From the NCBI GenBank assembly GCA_035534575.1, contig DATLRT010000018.1, positions 1 through 64,000 on the forward strand: a stretch of DNA of 64,000 bases, read 5' to 3'. Both the position numbers and the translations under genes were made by a program. Shown here one piece after another: positions 57,516 through 64,000 of this stretch. Source of the DNA: JAGWFU01 sp035534575. Lineage in GTDB: Archaea > Micrarchaeota > Micrarchaeia > Micrarchaeales > Micrarchaeaceae. Within the stretch, counting starts at the first letter, position 1. Each line of letters starts with the position of its first letter. A model generated the notes under the pieces. That model was not told the DNA's origin, made no database searches, and saw only the letters and a program-made list of their open reading frames with translations.

Positions 57516-57773
57516 CTATTTATGTGTTTCTTGGTCCGCGCCCTCCTTCCTTATGATAAGCCTGATTGCCTGCGCCGCCATTGGGACTACCTTGATGGCC
57601 ACGCCAACGGCGCACTGCCAACAGGATGCGAGGTTGTTGCAGCCGCACGTGTCGGTTGCCGCCGTGATTGAGGTCGTGTCGGCGTTCGAGAGCCTCAGGC
57701 TTATGCCCCTGACTGTGGATGATATTCTCTCCCTGAGCGGCGTCCTCGCTGCGCGCTCCCTTGTCTCGTCCAT
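57516..57773 (-). CDS. Small Cys-containing protein, function unknown
   Basis: Protein of 85 residues. N-terminal part basic (ETRERAARTPLRERISSTVRG), then a segment TCGCNNLASCWQCAVGVAI with four Cys, and a hydrophobic helix (KVVPMAAQAIRLII). It could be a small membrane-associated metal or redox protein. A TATA-like element about 57811-57820 predicts transcription near 57790, so ATG 57773 is preferred over ATG 57803. Coding potential is moderate. Confidence 0.5.
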   Translation of the reverse strand: MDETRERAARTPLRERISSTVRGISLRLSNADTTSITAATDTCGCNNLASCWQCAVGVAIKVVPMAAQAIRLIIRKEGADQETHK

Positions 57774-57914
57774 CGAACCAGCCCGATTGCTCTTTTGCGC
57801 CAAGCTCTAAATAGCTTTTAGGGACTACGACAGTTGCCTTTTTGGAGTTATAAGATGCGGCGCGAAGCCGTATAAAGATTTAAAGATGAATAGCGCTTAT
57901 TTAATGGGATTAAT

Positions 57915-58148
57915 TTGGAGATGGATGTTTACGGGTTTAAGGCCAAGGTCGTCATAAGCGAGCGCTCTTATTCCGGAGAGGTTGATGAGTTGCATATAGT
58001 CACTCAGGCAAAGACGCTGAAGCAACTCAAGGTTAGGCTTGAGGAGGCTGTGGAGCTCACATTGGATGCCATACTTAAGAATCCTGGTGAGGCTAGACAT
58101 TATCCCTCTTCGGTATCAAAGAAGCTAGGGCTAAAGATCTACGCCTGA
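57915..58148 (+). CDS. hicB: HicB-like antitoxin
   Basis: Protein of 77 residues with the HicB pattern: GFKAKVVISERSYSGEVDELHIVTQAKTLKQLKVRLEEAVELTLDAIL. A short C-terminal part (SSVSKKLGLKIYA) follows. The start is TTG 57915 or ATG 57921. The hicA-like gene follows 52 nt downstream, so this is a type II toxin-antitoxin operon in the order antitoxin, toxin. Confidence 0.8.
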   Translation: MEMDVYGFKAKVVISERSYSGEVDELHIVTQAKTLKQLKVRLEEAVELTLDAILKNPGEARHYPSSVSKKLGLKIYA

Positions 58149-58200
58149 AATGCAGATACCCCAATCGGAGTATGCTTTCCTAAAAAGTACTGGTGAACAT

Positions 58201-58419
58201 ATGCCTAAAAGGCCTAGGTACATAGACATTGCCCAGATTCTGGTAAAATACTAGGGATACTTGATAAAGAGCAGAAAAGGCAGCCATGTGTGGATGGCAG
58301 ATTCAAAGGGGCATAGGACAACCGTACTTGCCTCTAATGAGAGGGTCAATTTGCACAACTACAAGTCCATACTAAAGCAAACAGAATTGAAGGAAGAGGA
58401 TATAGAAAAGTACCTTTAG
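58201..58419 (+). pseudogene. hicA: HicA-like toxin with an in-frame amber stop
   Basis: Starting at ATG 58201 (GGTGA upstream), the frame encodes MPKRPRYIDIAQILVKY, then TAG at 58252-58254, then GYLIKSRKGSHVWMADSKGHRTTVL and so on to TAG 58417. The second part contains the HicA catalytic GSH box (KGSHVW). A single nonsense codon therefore interrupts an otherwise intact 72-codon hicA-like gene. TAG serves as an ordinary stop elsewhere in this window (for example at 14273), so read-through is unlikely. It ends 2 nt from the argS stop, convergent. Confidence 0.75.
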
Positions 58420-58420
58420 C

Positions 58421-60286
58421 TCACATCTTCTCCAGCGGGTCGATGCCGAGGACCTCCAGCATCTGGCCCACCACCGCCCTGAACGCGACTAGTATGGCTG
58501 TCCTGGACCTTCGCAGCTCCTCGCTCTCCGCTTTGAGTATCGGCGACTGCTCGTAGAACCTTGAGAACATGAGCGAGAGCTCGATGAGGTACTCGCACAG
58601 GGAGTTGGGTCTCAGCTCTGCCGCCGCCTTCTCCAGAATCTCCCTTGAGCTCGATAGCATCTTGACCAGCGCGAACTCGGTGTCTGTCATAGTGCCGAAC
58701 AGCCCTTTGGTGGGCGCCTGCTTGCCGCCCTTCACGCCCTCAACTATCCTCGACGCCCTTGCATATGTGTACTGGACGTAGGGGCCGGAGCTGCCCTCAA
58801 AGCTGAGCGCCCGCTCCCATGAGAAGACCAGCTTCTTCTCCGGACCGAGCCTCAGGTACTCGAACCTGATTGCGGCGAGCGCGACGCTTGTGGCTATCTT
58901 GTCGTGCTCCTCGTCGCTAAACGTGAATCTTTCCTTTATCTGAGTGGATGCCATCTGCCTGGCCTCCCTGAACAAATCGTCTGCGCTGAACCCTATCCAC
59001 GTACCCTTTCTTCCCGATAGCGCGCCGGACTCCAGCTCGACCTCGCCGTATGCCAGGTGCTTGATCACGTCCTTCTTTCCGCTCGCGGCCTCTATCGCAA
59101 GCTTGAGCAGCATCTGCGGGTATTCCTGTGCGGCGCCTATGACGTTTATCGCCATCTCTGTTCCGTTGAACTTCATCTCCTTGCCCTCCTTGCCGGTTGA
59201 CTGGACGGGCTTGCCGTTCGGCTGCTCCTCTATGAACGCCTTGGTCTTGAAGCTCGCCCCTATGATGCCTAGCTTCCACATGTGGAACGCGATATCTTTG
59301 GCAAGGTAGGCCGGCGTGCCGTCGCTCCTGATGAGAACCTTCACGCTCTCCTTCATTCCCTTGAGCTCGTTGGGCAGCTGCTTCATGTCATTGAGGTCTA
59401 TCCCGAAGCATCCGTCGAACTTGCCTCCCACTATCTTCTTGGCCACCCCCTTCTTTTCGAGTATTTCCATAGCCGCGGTTAGCAGCTCGGCGCGAAGTAT
59501 GTCGCTCTCCCAGACCATTACGTCGTGGTATATCCGATAGTCGAAGGCGGTCTCGTACTGTGCCCTTACGCACTGCTCCGCCATGCTCCTTCCCATCTCC
59601 TCTTCGTAAGTGCCGTCCTGCTCCATCAGCTTGAGCGTGTTAGCTATGTCGGCCTTGACGTCGTTCTCGGCCATGAACTTGTTTGCGTCAACGTACTCCT
59701 TCCCTAGCCACTGGTCGAACTTGCCCTCCTGAGTGTGCTTGCTCTTCGAGTGCCACCACACTATCTCAGCCATCTGGAGCCCGAGGTCGTCGATGTAGTC
59801 CTCCCTCTCAATCTCGTGCCCGGTGGCGACGAGCAGATTGGCTATAACGTCCCCGATGAGAGCGCATCGCAAGTGGCCTATGTGCCAGGGCTTGTTAGGA
59901 TTAACGCTCGGGTACTCCAGAATGACGCTCTTTCCCTTGCCTATTGTAGACCTGAGATTCTTGCCGTCCTTCTCGGATATGTAATCGATAACCGACTGGG
60001 AGAACCATGGCCTGTTGAGGCTGAAGTTTAGGAATCCGTTCTTCGTGTCGACTCCGTCCACACCTTCAGGCAACTTCAGCTTCGCCGTTATGCTGTTGGC
60101 CACCTCGTCAGGTTTCCTGTTGAGCTTCTTGGCAAGCTTCATCGCAAGCGTTGATGTGAAGTCGCCGAACGCCTTGGAGCTGTCGACCGTCACGTCGCCC
60201 GCAGTCACGCTGTACCCCGCGGCCTGAGCTGCGCTAGACAAAGATGCCCTAAGCTCTTCAATGACGCTTGAGTACGGGGAGTCCAT
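58421..60286 (-). CDS. argS: Arginyl-tRNA synthetase
   Basis: Class I synthetase of 621 residues. An N-terminal Add-1 domain (1-90) binds the tRNA elbow. The HIGH-type motif is NPNKPWHIGHLRCALIGD near 128-145. Later blocks are REDYIDDLGLQMAEIVWWHSKSK, GTPAYLAKDIAFHMWKL, and the C-terminal anticodon domain ending FYEQSPILKAESEELRRSRTAILVAFRAVVGQMLEVLGIDPLEKM. It charges tRNA-Arg, including the split-T-loop tRNA-Arg gene 0.9 kb away. Confidence 0.96.
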   Translation of the reverse strand: MDSPYSSVIEELRASLSSAAQAAGYSVTAGDVTVDSSKAFGDFTSTLAMKLAKKLNRKPDEVANSITAKLKLPEGVDGVDTKNGFLNFSLNRPWFSQSVIDYISEKDGKNLRSTIGKGKSVILEYPSVNPNKPWHIGHLRCALIGDVIANLLVATGHEIEREDYIDDLGLQMAEIVWWHSKSKHTQEGKFDQWLGKEYVDANKFMAENDVKADIANTLKLMEQDGTYEEEMGRSMAEQCVRAQYETAFDYRIYHDVMVWESDILRAELLTAAMEILEKKGVAKKIVGGKFDGCFGIDLNDMKQLPNELKGMKESVKVLIRSDGTPAYLAKDIAFHMWKLGIIGASFKTKAFIEEQPNGKPVQSTGKEGKEMKFNGTEMAINVIGAAQEYPQMLLKLAIEAASGKKDVIKHLAYGEVELESGALSGRKGTWIGFSADDLFREARQMASTQIKERFTFSDEEHDKIATSVALAAIRFEYLRLGPEKKLVFSWERALSFEGSSGPYVQYTYARASRIVEGVKGGKQAPTKGLFGTMTDTEFALVKMLSSSREILEKAAAELRPNSLCEYLIELSLMFSRFYEQSPILKAESEELRRSRTAILVAFRAVVGQMLEVLGIDPLEKM

Positions 60287-60299
60287 CTGCTCAACTTTG

Positions 60300-61202
60300 C
60301 TATACCACTACATCAAAGCCTTTTAATACATCGGGGATGTGCTCCGCGACGTCCATCGCGATTATGTGATTGCCCATGCGCTTGGCGAGAAGGTCGCCAA
60401 CCATCGAGTGCACCCTGACGCCTGCCACGGCAGACTCAAATGCGTCCTTGTGGACCGCAAGATAGCTTGCGATGATGCCGGCGAGCACATCGCCTGTCCC
60501 GATGGTCGCGAGCGCGGAGCTCTTCGCAACGTTCACCTTGAACGACTTGCCATCGGTTATCACGGTCTCGTGCCCCTTCAGCACAACAACGCAGTTCAAC
60601 TTCTTCGCAACAGACACGGATGCCTTTATCCGCTCATCTATGCCGGCGCTCTTGAGGTCTATGCCAGTAAGCGACTTGAACTCGCCGGTGTGTGGGGTTA
60701 TCACAACATTCTTTGTCAACTTGGCTTTCATCGACAGTGCCTTTATTGCTGTCGCGTCTATCACAATGCGCTTGCCCGCCTTGAGCTCGGACGTTATTAT
60801 CGATGCGGTGGCAAGCAGGCTTGCCTTGTCAGCGTCAATTCCCGGACCGATTACGATCACATCGTGCCTTATTGAGTTTATGGCCTTGACGTCCCCTTTG
60901 CTTATCGAGTTAGCGCTTAATTCCCTTACTATCATGTTTGCGGACAGCGCCCTCACCGCGCCGGCAACGCCCTTGGGCACAGCCACGGTCACGTTGCCCG
61001 AAGCTGTCCTGAGCGCAGCTATGGTGTTGTTCGCGCCGAACGCGGCCATCAGCGGCGCGCCATGGTACTCCCTGCCGCCCCCCACTATCAGGATTGAACC
61101 GTTAGAGTACTTGTTTGACGACATCTTCCGCGGCTCGGTGGCCCTGCGTATGTCATCGGCGCCGGCTTTTCCGGACTGTGTAAACCCTTTTAAGCCTTGC
61201 AT
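60300..61202 (-). CDS. nnrD: ADP-dependent NAD(P)H-hydrate dehydratase
   Basis: Repairs damaged NADH/NADPH hydrates using ADP (or ATP). It has 300 residues with the ribokinase-like fold: SILIVGGGREYHGAPLMAAFGA, DVIVIGPGI, VITPHTGEFKSLTG and NVAKSSALATIGTGDVLAGIIA (catalytic Asp in GTGD). The N-terminal epimerase domain (NnrE) often fused to it is absent. ATG 61202 gives a short N-terminal arm. It follows argS with a 13-nt gap. Confidence 0.92.
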   Translation of the reverse strand: MQGLKGFTQSGKAGADDIRRATEPRKMSSNKYSNGSILIVGGGREYHGAPLMAAFGANNTIAALRTASGNVTVAVPKGVAGAVRALSANMIVRELSANSISKGDVKAINSIRHDVIVIGPGIDADKASLLATASIITSELKAGKRIVIDATAIKALSMKAKLTKNVVITPHTGEFKSLTGIDLKSAGIDERIKASVSVAKKLNCVVVLKGHETVITDGKSFKVNVAKSSALATIGTGDVLAGIIASYLAVHKDAFESAVAGVRVHSMVGDLLAKRMGNHIIAMDVAEHIPDVLKGFDVVV

Positions 61203-61238
61203 GTGTATAGATATCAATTACGGTTAAAAATCCTTACT

Positions 61239-62138
61239 GTGGGTGCTGGGATCTCGAAGGTTTACAAACTGAAGGATAAGTTGGTCATCTACCTGCCTAA
61301 CGACGTAATCCAGACGCTGGGCGTCAAGGACGGGGACGAGCTGGACTTCTTCAAGCACTCCCCCACCACATTCCTGCTCGCGAACAAGAACTACATAGCG
61401 AAGCTGCTGGAGAAGCCGCAGGGGCAGGCGTCGGACGGAATGGCCAGGCCGGCAGCGGGGCAGGAGCTCAACGAGAGCGAGATAAAGGTCCTCAAGAAGC
61501 TCGACACCATAAAGTACAGCGAGAGGACGAAGGAGAAGGTGGCTGCGATGCTCAGCGCGGACGAGAAGCAGACAGTCAGGGTGATGCTGAAGAAGAAGGT
61601 CATCACGCTGTTCAAGAAGGCGGGGGAGCAGAACTTCAAGTTCGGGATATCCAAGGGCACATATGACACTTATCTTTACGGGAAGAGGCCGAATGCCAGC
61701 AGCATTGCGCCGCAGCCCGCGGTGACAAGGGCGGTGATGCCGCAGCCTTCGCAGCGGGTTGAGCAGAGGCCGAGGGCATGGGAGCAGAAGCTCAACAAGG
61801 AGAACTCCTATGTGGATCTGCTTGAGTCGCAGGGGTTCATAGTGCTGAACAACGAGGCGGAGGCGGCGAGCGTGTCAGCTGCGCTGGAGACCAGCATAAG
61901 GCAGGGGCTAGTGCTGGGGACAAGGGCATTCAACAAGAAGTTCTACATCGCGCTCAGGGACTTCATAAGGGGCAACACGCCCAAGATCATGAAGGCGATG
62001 GGCTCAAAGCCGAGGAGCGTCGAGGAGCTGGCCGTCGAGACGGAGATAGCGGAGGACGGCATAAGGGCGATATTCTACATCCTTGCGGAAAGCGGAGAGA
62101 TATCAGAAGTGAGAAAGGATATCTTTAAGGTAGCCTAG
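61239..62138 (+). CDS. AbrB-like plus winged-helix transcription regulator
   Basis: Protein of 299 residues. The N-terminus has a SpoVT/AbrB-like swapped-hairpin pattern (VYKLKDKLVIYLPNDVIQTLGVKDGDELDF), followed by a charged middle. The C-terminus has a helix-turn-helix region (KPRSVEELAVETEIAEDGIRAIFYILAESGEISEVRKDIFKV). It is probably a DNA-binding regulator. GTG 61239 gives the usual AbrB-like start; the divergent nnrD gene lies 36 nt away. No target is known. Confidence 0.7.
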   Translation: MGAGISKVYKLKDKLVIYLPNDVIQTLGVKDGDELDFFKHSPTTFLLANKNYIAKLLEKPQGQASDGMARPAAGQELNESEIKVLKKLDTIKYSERTKEKVAAMLSADEKQTVRVMLKKKVITLFKKAGEQNFKFGISKGTYDTYLYGKRPNASSIAPQPAVTRAVMPQPSQRVEQRPRAWEQKLNKENSYVDLLESQGFIVLNNEAEAASVSAALETSIRQGLVLGTRAFNKKFYIALRDFIRGNTPKIMKAMGSKPRSVEELAVETEIAEDGIRAIFYILAESGEISEVRKDIFKVA

Positions 62139-62141
62139 TTT

Positions 62142-62300
62142 TCAGACCGCGTATATGAAGTGGTCGAAGACGATAACTACGGCCGCGAAAAGAACTATAA
62201 TGATAAGCATTACCTTCGGGTTCATCTTTGGTCCGCTAGTCTGAGCGTCATAGAAGCTCATCACTCCTGCCTGCGATTGCGGTGTCCCTATTCCTGCCAT
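62142..62300 (-). CDS. secG: Preprotein translocase subunit Sec61-beta (SecG)
   Basis: Protein of 52 residues, shorter than 60 codons. It has the Sec61-beta pattern: a short Gly/Gln-rich start, FYDAQTSGPKMNPKV and one membrane helix VMLIIIVLFAAVVIVFDHFIY at the C-terminus. It joins SecY and SecE in the membrane translocon. The TATA box at about 62336-62346 predicts transcription from about 62314. The gene is convergent with the regulator at 61239-62138 with only 3 nt between stops. Confidence 0.85.
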   Translation of the reverse strand: MAGIGTPQSQAGVMSFYDAQTSGPKMNPKVMLIIIVLFAAVVIVFDHFIYAV

Positions 62301-62335
62301 GAAATCAACTGATTCGTAATTATATCCGCAATAAA

Positions 62336-62349
62336 GCTTTATATACCTG
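62336..62349. promoter_or_regulatory. Shared bidirectional TATA element
   Basis: CTTTATATACC can be read in both directions. Towards the minus strand it precedes secG; towards the plus strand transcription would begin at about 62370, the ATG of the next gene, so that message would be leaderless. Confidence 0.5.
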
Positions 62350-62369
62350 CTCTGGAAATAAGTGATTTG

Positions 62370-62918
62370 ATGCCCAGCGCGTTCGAGTCAAAGAGGAAGA
62401 CGTTAGCCCACGAGCCTGAAGAGGAGGAGAGGATGAAGGAGCAGGCAAAGAAGGTGGAGACGAACGAGGTACAGATAGCCGCGCCGCTCACATTCTGGAT
62501 AGGCTTCCTCGTCTTGGGCGTTATACTCGTCGCTGTTGTGGTGCCTGTTGCCAACACGCTCGGCGTGGGCAGCATGGACAAGTATGTCACGCTTATAGCC
62601 AATTACATAATTTACCTGCCTGGCTCGATAATACTGCCGTTAGTGGCAGCTCTTCTCATAGGCGAGCGGGTGGGAGCATCGAAGAAGAAGTCGGGTGTAG
62701 TGCTTTACTCGGGAGTGATAAACGCGCTCTATGCCATACTGGTCTACATAGTGGCGATTTTCATAATCTACCTTGCGGTCAAGTACTCTGGCTCGAGCTT
62801 CCTTGCATCAGTCAACATAACGGACTTCATCGAGTACCTGATAGTCATACCGGTAGCGATAACTGTGGTGCTGGTACCGCTCTTCGCGCTCATATCTTAC
62901 GCAAGGAGAAAAGAGTAG
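62370..62918 (+). CDS. Four-helix membrane protein
   Basis: Protein of 182 residues. The first 40 residues are charged, then four hydrophobic helices (about 42-62, 75-96, 113-137, 155-178) end in a basic tail (YARRKE). No recognised family. ATG 62370 coincides with the start site predicted from the shared TATA element; the TTG before it is not needed. The next gene starts 6 nt after its stop. Confidence 0.7.
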   Translation: MPSAFESKRKTLAHEPEEEERMKEQAKKVETNEVQIAAPLTFWIGFLVLGVILVAVVVPVANTLGVGSMDKYVTLIANYIIYLPGSIILPLVAALLIGERVGASKKKSGVVLYSGVINALYAILVYIVAIFIIYLAVKYSGSSFLASVNITDFIEYLIVIPVAITVVLVPLFALISYARRKE

Positions 62919-62923
62919 ATTGC

Positions 62924-63358
62924 ATGCTCGTGAGAATCACAAAGAGGCACGTGCCAAAGGATCTTGACTCCGCTGTTTCTTCGCTTGACGAGCAAAGCAT
63001 AACGGAGCATCTGCGGAAGACCCAGCGCGGCCTTGATATGATGCTCAAATGGAAAACGGACAGGACCATAAGTGCCAGGGTGGATATACTGAACAAGTTT
63101 ACCCAAGATGCGGTAATCCTAATAAAATACGCCAAGAAGTGGAATGACAAGGAACTCATGTCTATGGCTGAGTCACTTGACAACGATCTGCTGCACCATG
63201 CTGATGCCACGCTCCAGCAGGATAGCTTCGAGTGGGGATATAGATATCTCCGGGCTGCTGAAAAGATAGGGCTGAGCACTGAGGAAGTGAGGGCTAGCAT
63301 CAAAAAATGGAAGCTCGAAGGAATGGGGGAAAGGCTGATGAAGAGATACGGCTTCTAA
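62924..63358 (+). CDS. Hypothetical helical protein (144 aa)
   Basis: Soluble all-helical protein, no catalytic motif seen. A conserved-looking core is KFTQDAVILIKYAKKWNDKELMSMAESLDNDLLHHADATLQQDSFEWGYRYLRAAEKIGLSTEEV. It probably shares the message of the membrane protein upstream, which ends 6 nt before. Its stop is convergent with the GTPase gene. Function unknown. Confidence 0.65.
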   Translation: MLVRITKRHVPKDLDSAVSSLDEQSITEHLRKTQRGLDMMLKWKTDRTISARVDILNKFTQDAVILIKYAKKWNDKELMSMAESLDNDLLHHADATLQQDSFEWGYRYLRAAEKIGLSTEEVRASIKKWKLEGMGERLMKRYGF

Positions 63359-63362
63359 TCTC

Positions 63363-64000
63363 TCATCTGGCAGCACTCACTATCCTGATTACGTCTCCGT
63401 CCTGAAGCGGGTACTGCTTTGCAATCCTCTTCTTGGTCTTGGCGTCAACCGCGTGCAGCATGTTCTTCGCTATGTCCGTGTGGATCTTCTCGGCGAGGTC
63501 TATGGCGGTTGATCCGTTCCTCATCAGCACCGCGTCGGGCAGAACATTGCCAGAGTGGTCACAGTACTTGTTCTCGTCCTCAACAGGGTAGACGACGATA
63601 TTGGCAAGGGTGCCAAACACCGCGCCGTTGAGCAGAGCCTGGACATTGGTGCCCTTTTCCTTCACAAACTTCAGCATGTACTCAAGCGCGGCCTTCTGCT
63701 CTGGAGTGACGTTGCCGGTAAAGTTGAAGCTCTGGGACCCAGGGAAGTAGTCTATCAGGCCTTGCTTTGCGGCCTTCCTGAGCGCGAGCTCTATGGCACC
63801 CGATGTTGCCACCACGTTGGATTCGCCGAACTCAGCCTTCAGCAGTGCGAGCCCCTTATCTGATGCAGGCGTATCTGACTTGTTGGCCGCTATGATTATC
63901 GGCTTGTTAATCTTCAGGAATGCCCTTGAGAAGTTAAGTATGTCCTGGTCGGTCCAGTGTATCTTGCTCATGGCCAACGCCGCGGTGCCGGCTGCGGATT
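63363..64000 (-). CDS. GTP-binding protein with C-terminal TGS domain (partial)
   Basis: The 5' end lies outside the window: the frame stays open through 64000, so the first ATG seen (63977) is not the start. Visible are the guanine-specificity motif ANKSD and, in the last 70 residues, a TGS domain (LPDAVLMRNGSTAIDLAEKIHTDIAKNMLHAV, then YPLQDGDVIRIVSA). This fits the archaeal YchF/DRG-related GTPases of ribosome-associated function. G1-G3 are off the edge. Confidence 0.85.
   Translation of the reverse strand, partial: SAAGTAALAMSKIHWTDQDILNFSRAFLKINKPIIIAANKSDTPASDKGLALLKAEFGESNVVATSGAIELALRKAAKQGLIDYFPGSQSFNFTGNVTPEQKAALEYMLKFVKEKGTNVQALLNGAVFGTLANIVVYPVEDENKYCDHSGNVLPDAVLMRNGSTAIDLAEKIHTDIAKNMLHAVDAKTKKRIAKQYPLQDGDVIRIVSAAR

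Noticed and set aside
58252..58254. TAG as pyrrolysine in the hicA frame
   Set aside because: TAG ends ordinary genes in this window, including the SIMPL gene and hicA itself; no pyrrolysine genes are seen here.

Overview
The window is archaeal. It carries eIF2-gamma, ribosomal protein S6e, Alba, Cdc48, a TFS/RPB9-type zinc-ribbon factor, Sec61-beta and a nine-gene A/V-type ATPase operon. Many genes have a TATA box about 25 nt upstream of the start, some leaderless, and internal cistrons often use GGTG/GTGA Shine-Dalgarno sites. Genes are tightly packed, stop/start overlaps are common, and there are many small hypothetical and surface proteins. This fits a small-genome lineage such as the DPANN group (Micrarchaeota-like is my best guess), but no rRNA is present to prove it. 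The core genes look GC-richer than several AT-rich insertions.

Layout. 1-7.1 kb: Cdc48, S6e, eIF2-gamma, a CBS protein, Alba, a Nudix-like protein and an all-alpha hypothetical. 7.1-10.9 kb: a surface protein and an ABC-2 exporter under a PadR regulator. 11.1-13.4 kb: an AT-rich accessory patch with a fused methyltransferase-endonuclease gene broken at a G10 tract, plus two small membrane proteins. 13.5-17.7 kb: a SIMPL protein, a complete IS4-like element, small secreted and zinc proteins, a HAD phosphatase and a second PadR regulator facing a Cys-rich protein across palindromic operators. 18-20.7 kb: a Nudix/ASCH/hydrolase/HAD cluster. 20.7-22.1 kb: a Fic gene bracketed by two 61-62 bp promoter-operator repeats. 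22-25.4 kb: a MacB-type ABC system with its own surface protein. 25.5-32.6 kb: GluRS, endonuclease IV, HD and LUD proteins, a Yip1-like protein, MsrA/MsrB and membrane proteins. 32.7-36.7 kb: an AT-rich glycan patch (FkbM methyltransferase, epimerase, winged helix) beside tRNA-Thr, then a flippase. 36.7-40.3 kb: TrpRS, hypotheticals and TFS. 40.4-48.7 kb: the ATPase operon H-I-K-E-C-F-A-B-D. 48.8-55.3 kb: a nucleotidyltransferase, an aldo/keto-reductase-like protein, an orphan phosphohistidine-domain protein, membrane proteins and tRNA-Glu. 55.3-58.4 kb: toxin-antitoxin modules, a DsbA-like protein and a tRNA-Arg whose T-loop is split by an intron. 58.4-64 kb: ArgRS, NnrD, an AbrB-like regulator, Sec61-beta, a membrane protein and a TGS-domain GTPase running off the edge.

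Most notable: (i) a single-gene restriction-modification enzyme whose frame depends on a poly-G tract, a possible phase-variation switch; (ii) the fic gene between duplicated three-box GGTGAC control regions; (iii) tRNA-Arg(CCT) with an apparent 40-nt intron at position 59/60; (iv) atpD, whose only plausible start is ACG; (v) a hicA toxin stopped by one in-frame amber codon; (vi) an aldo/keto-reductase-like protein lacking two of the four usual catalytic residues. Several genes under 60 codons are also annotated (Sec61-beta, a DUF1059-like protein, a 58-aa and a 37-aa protein).
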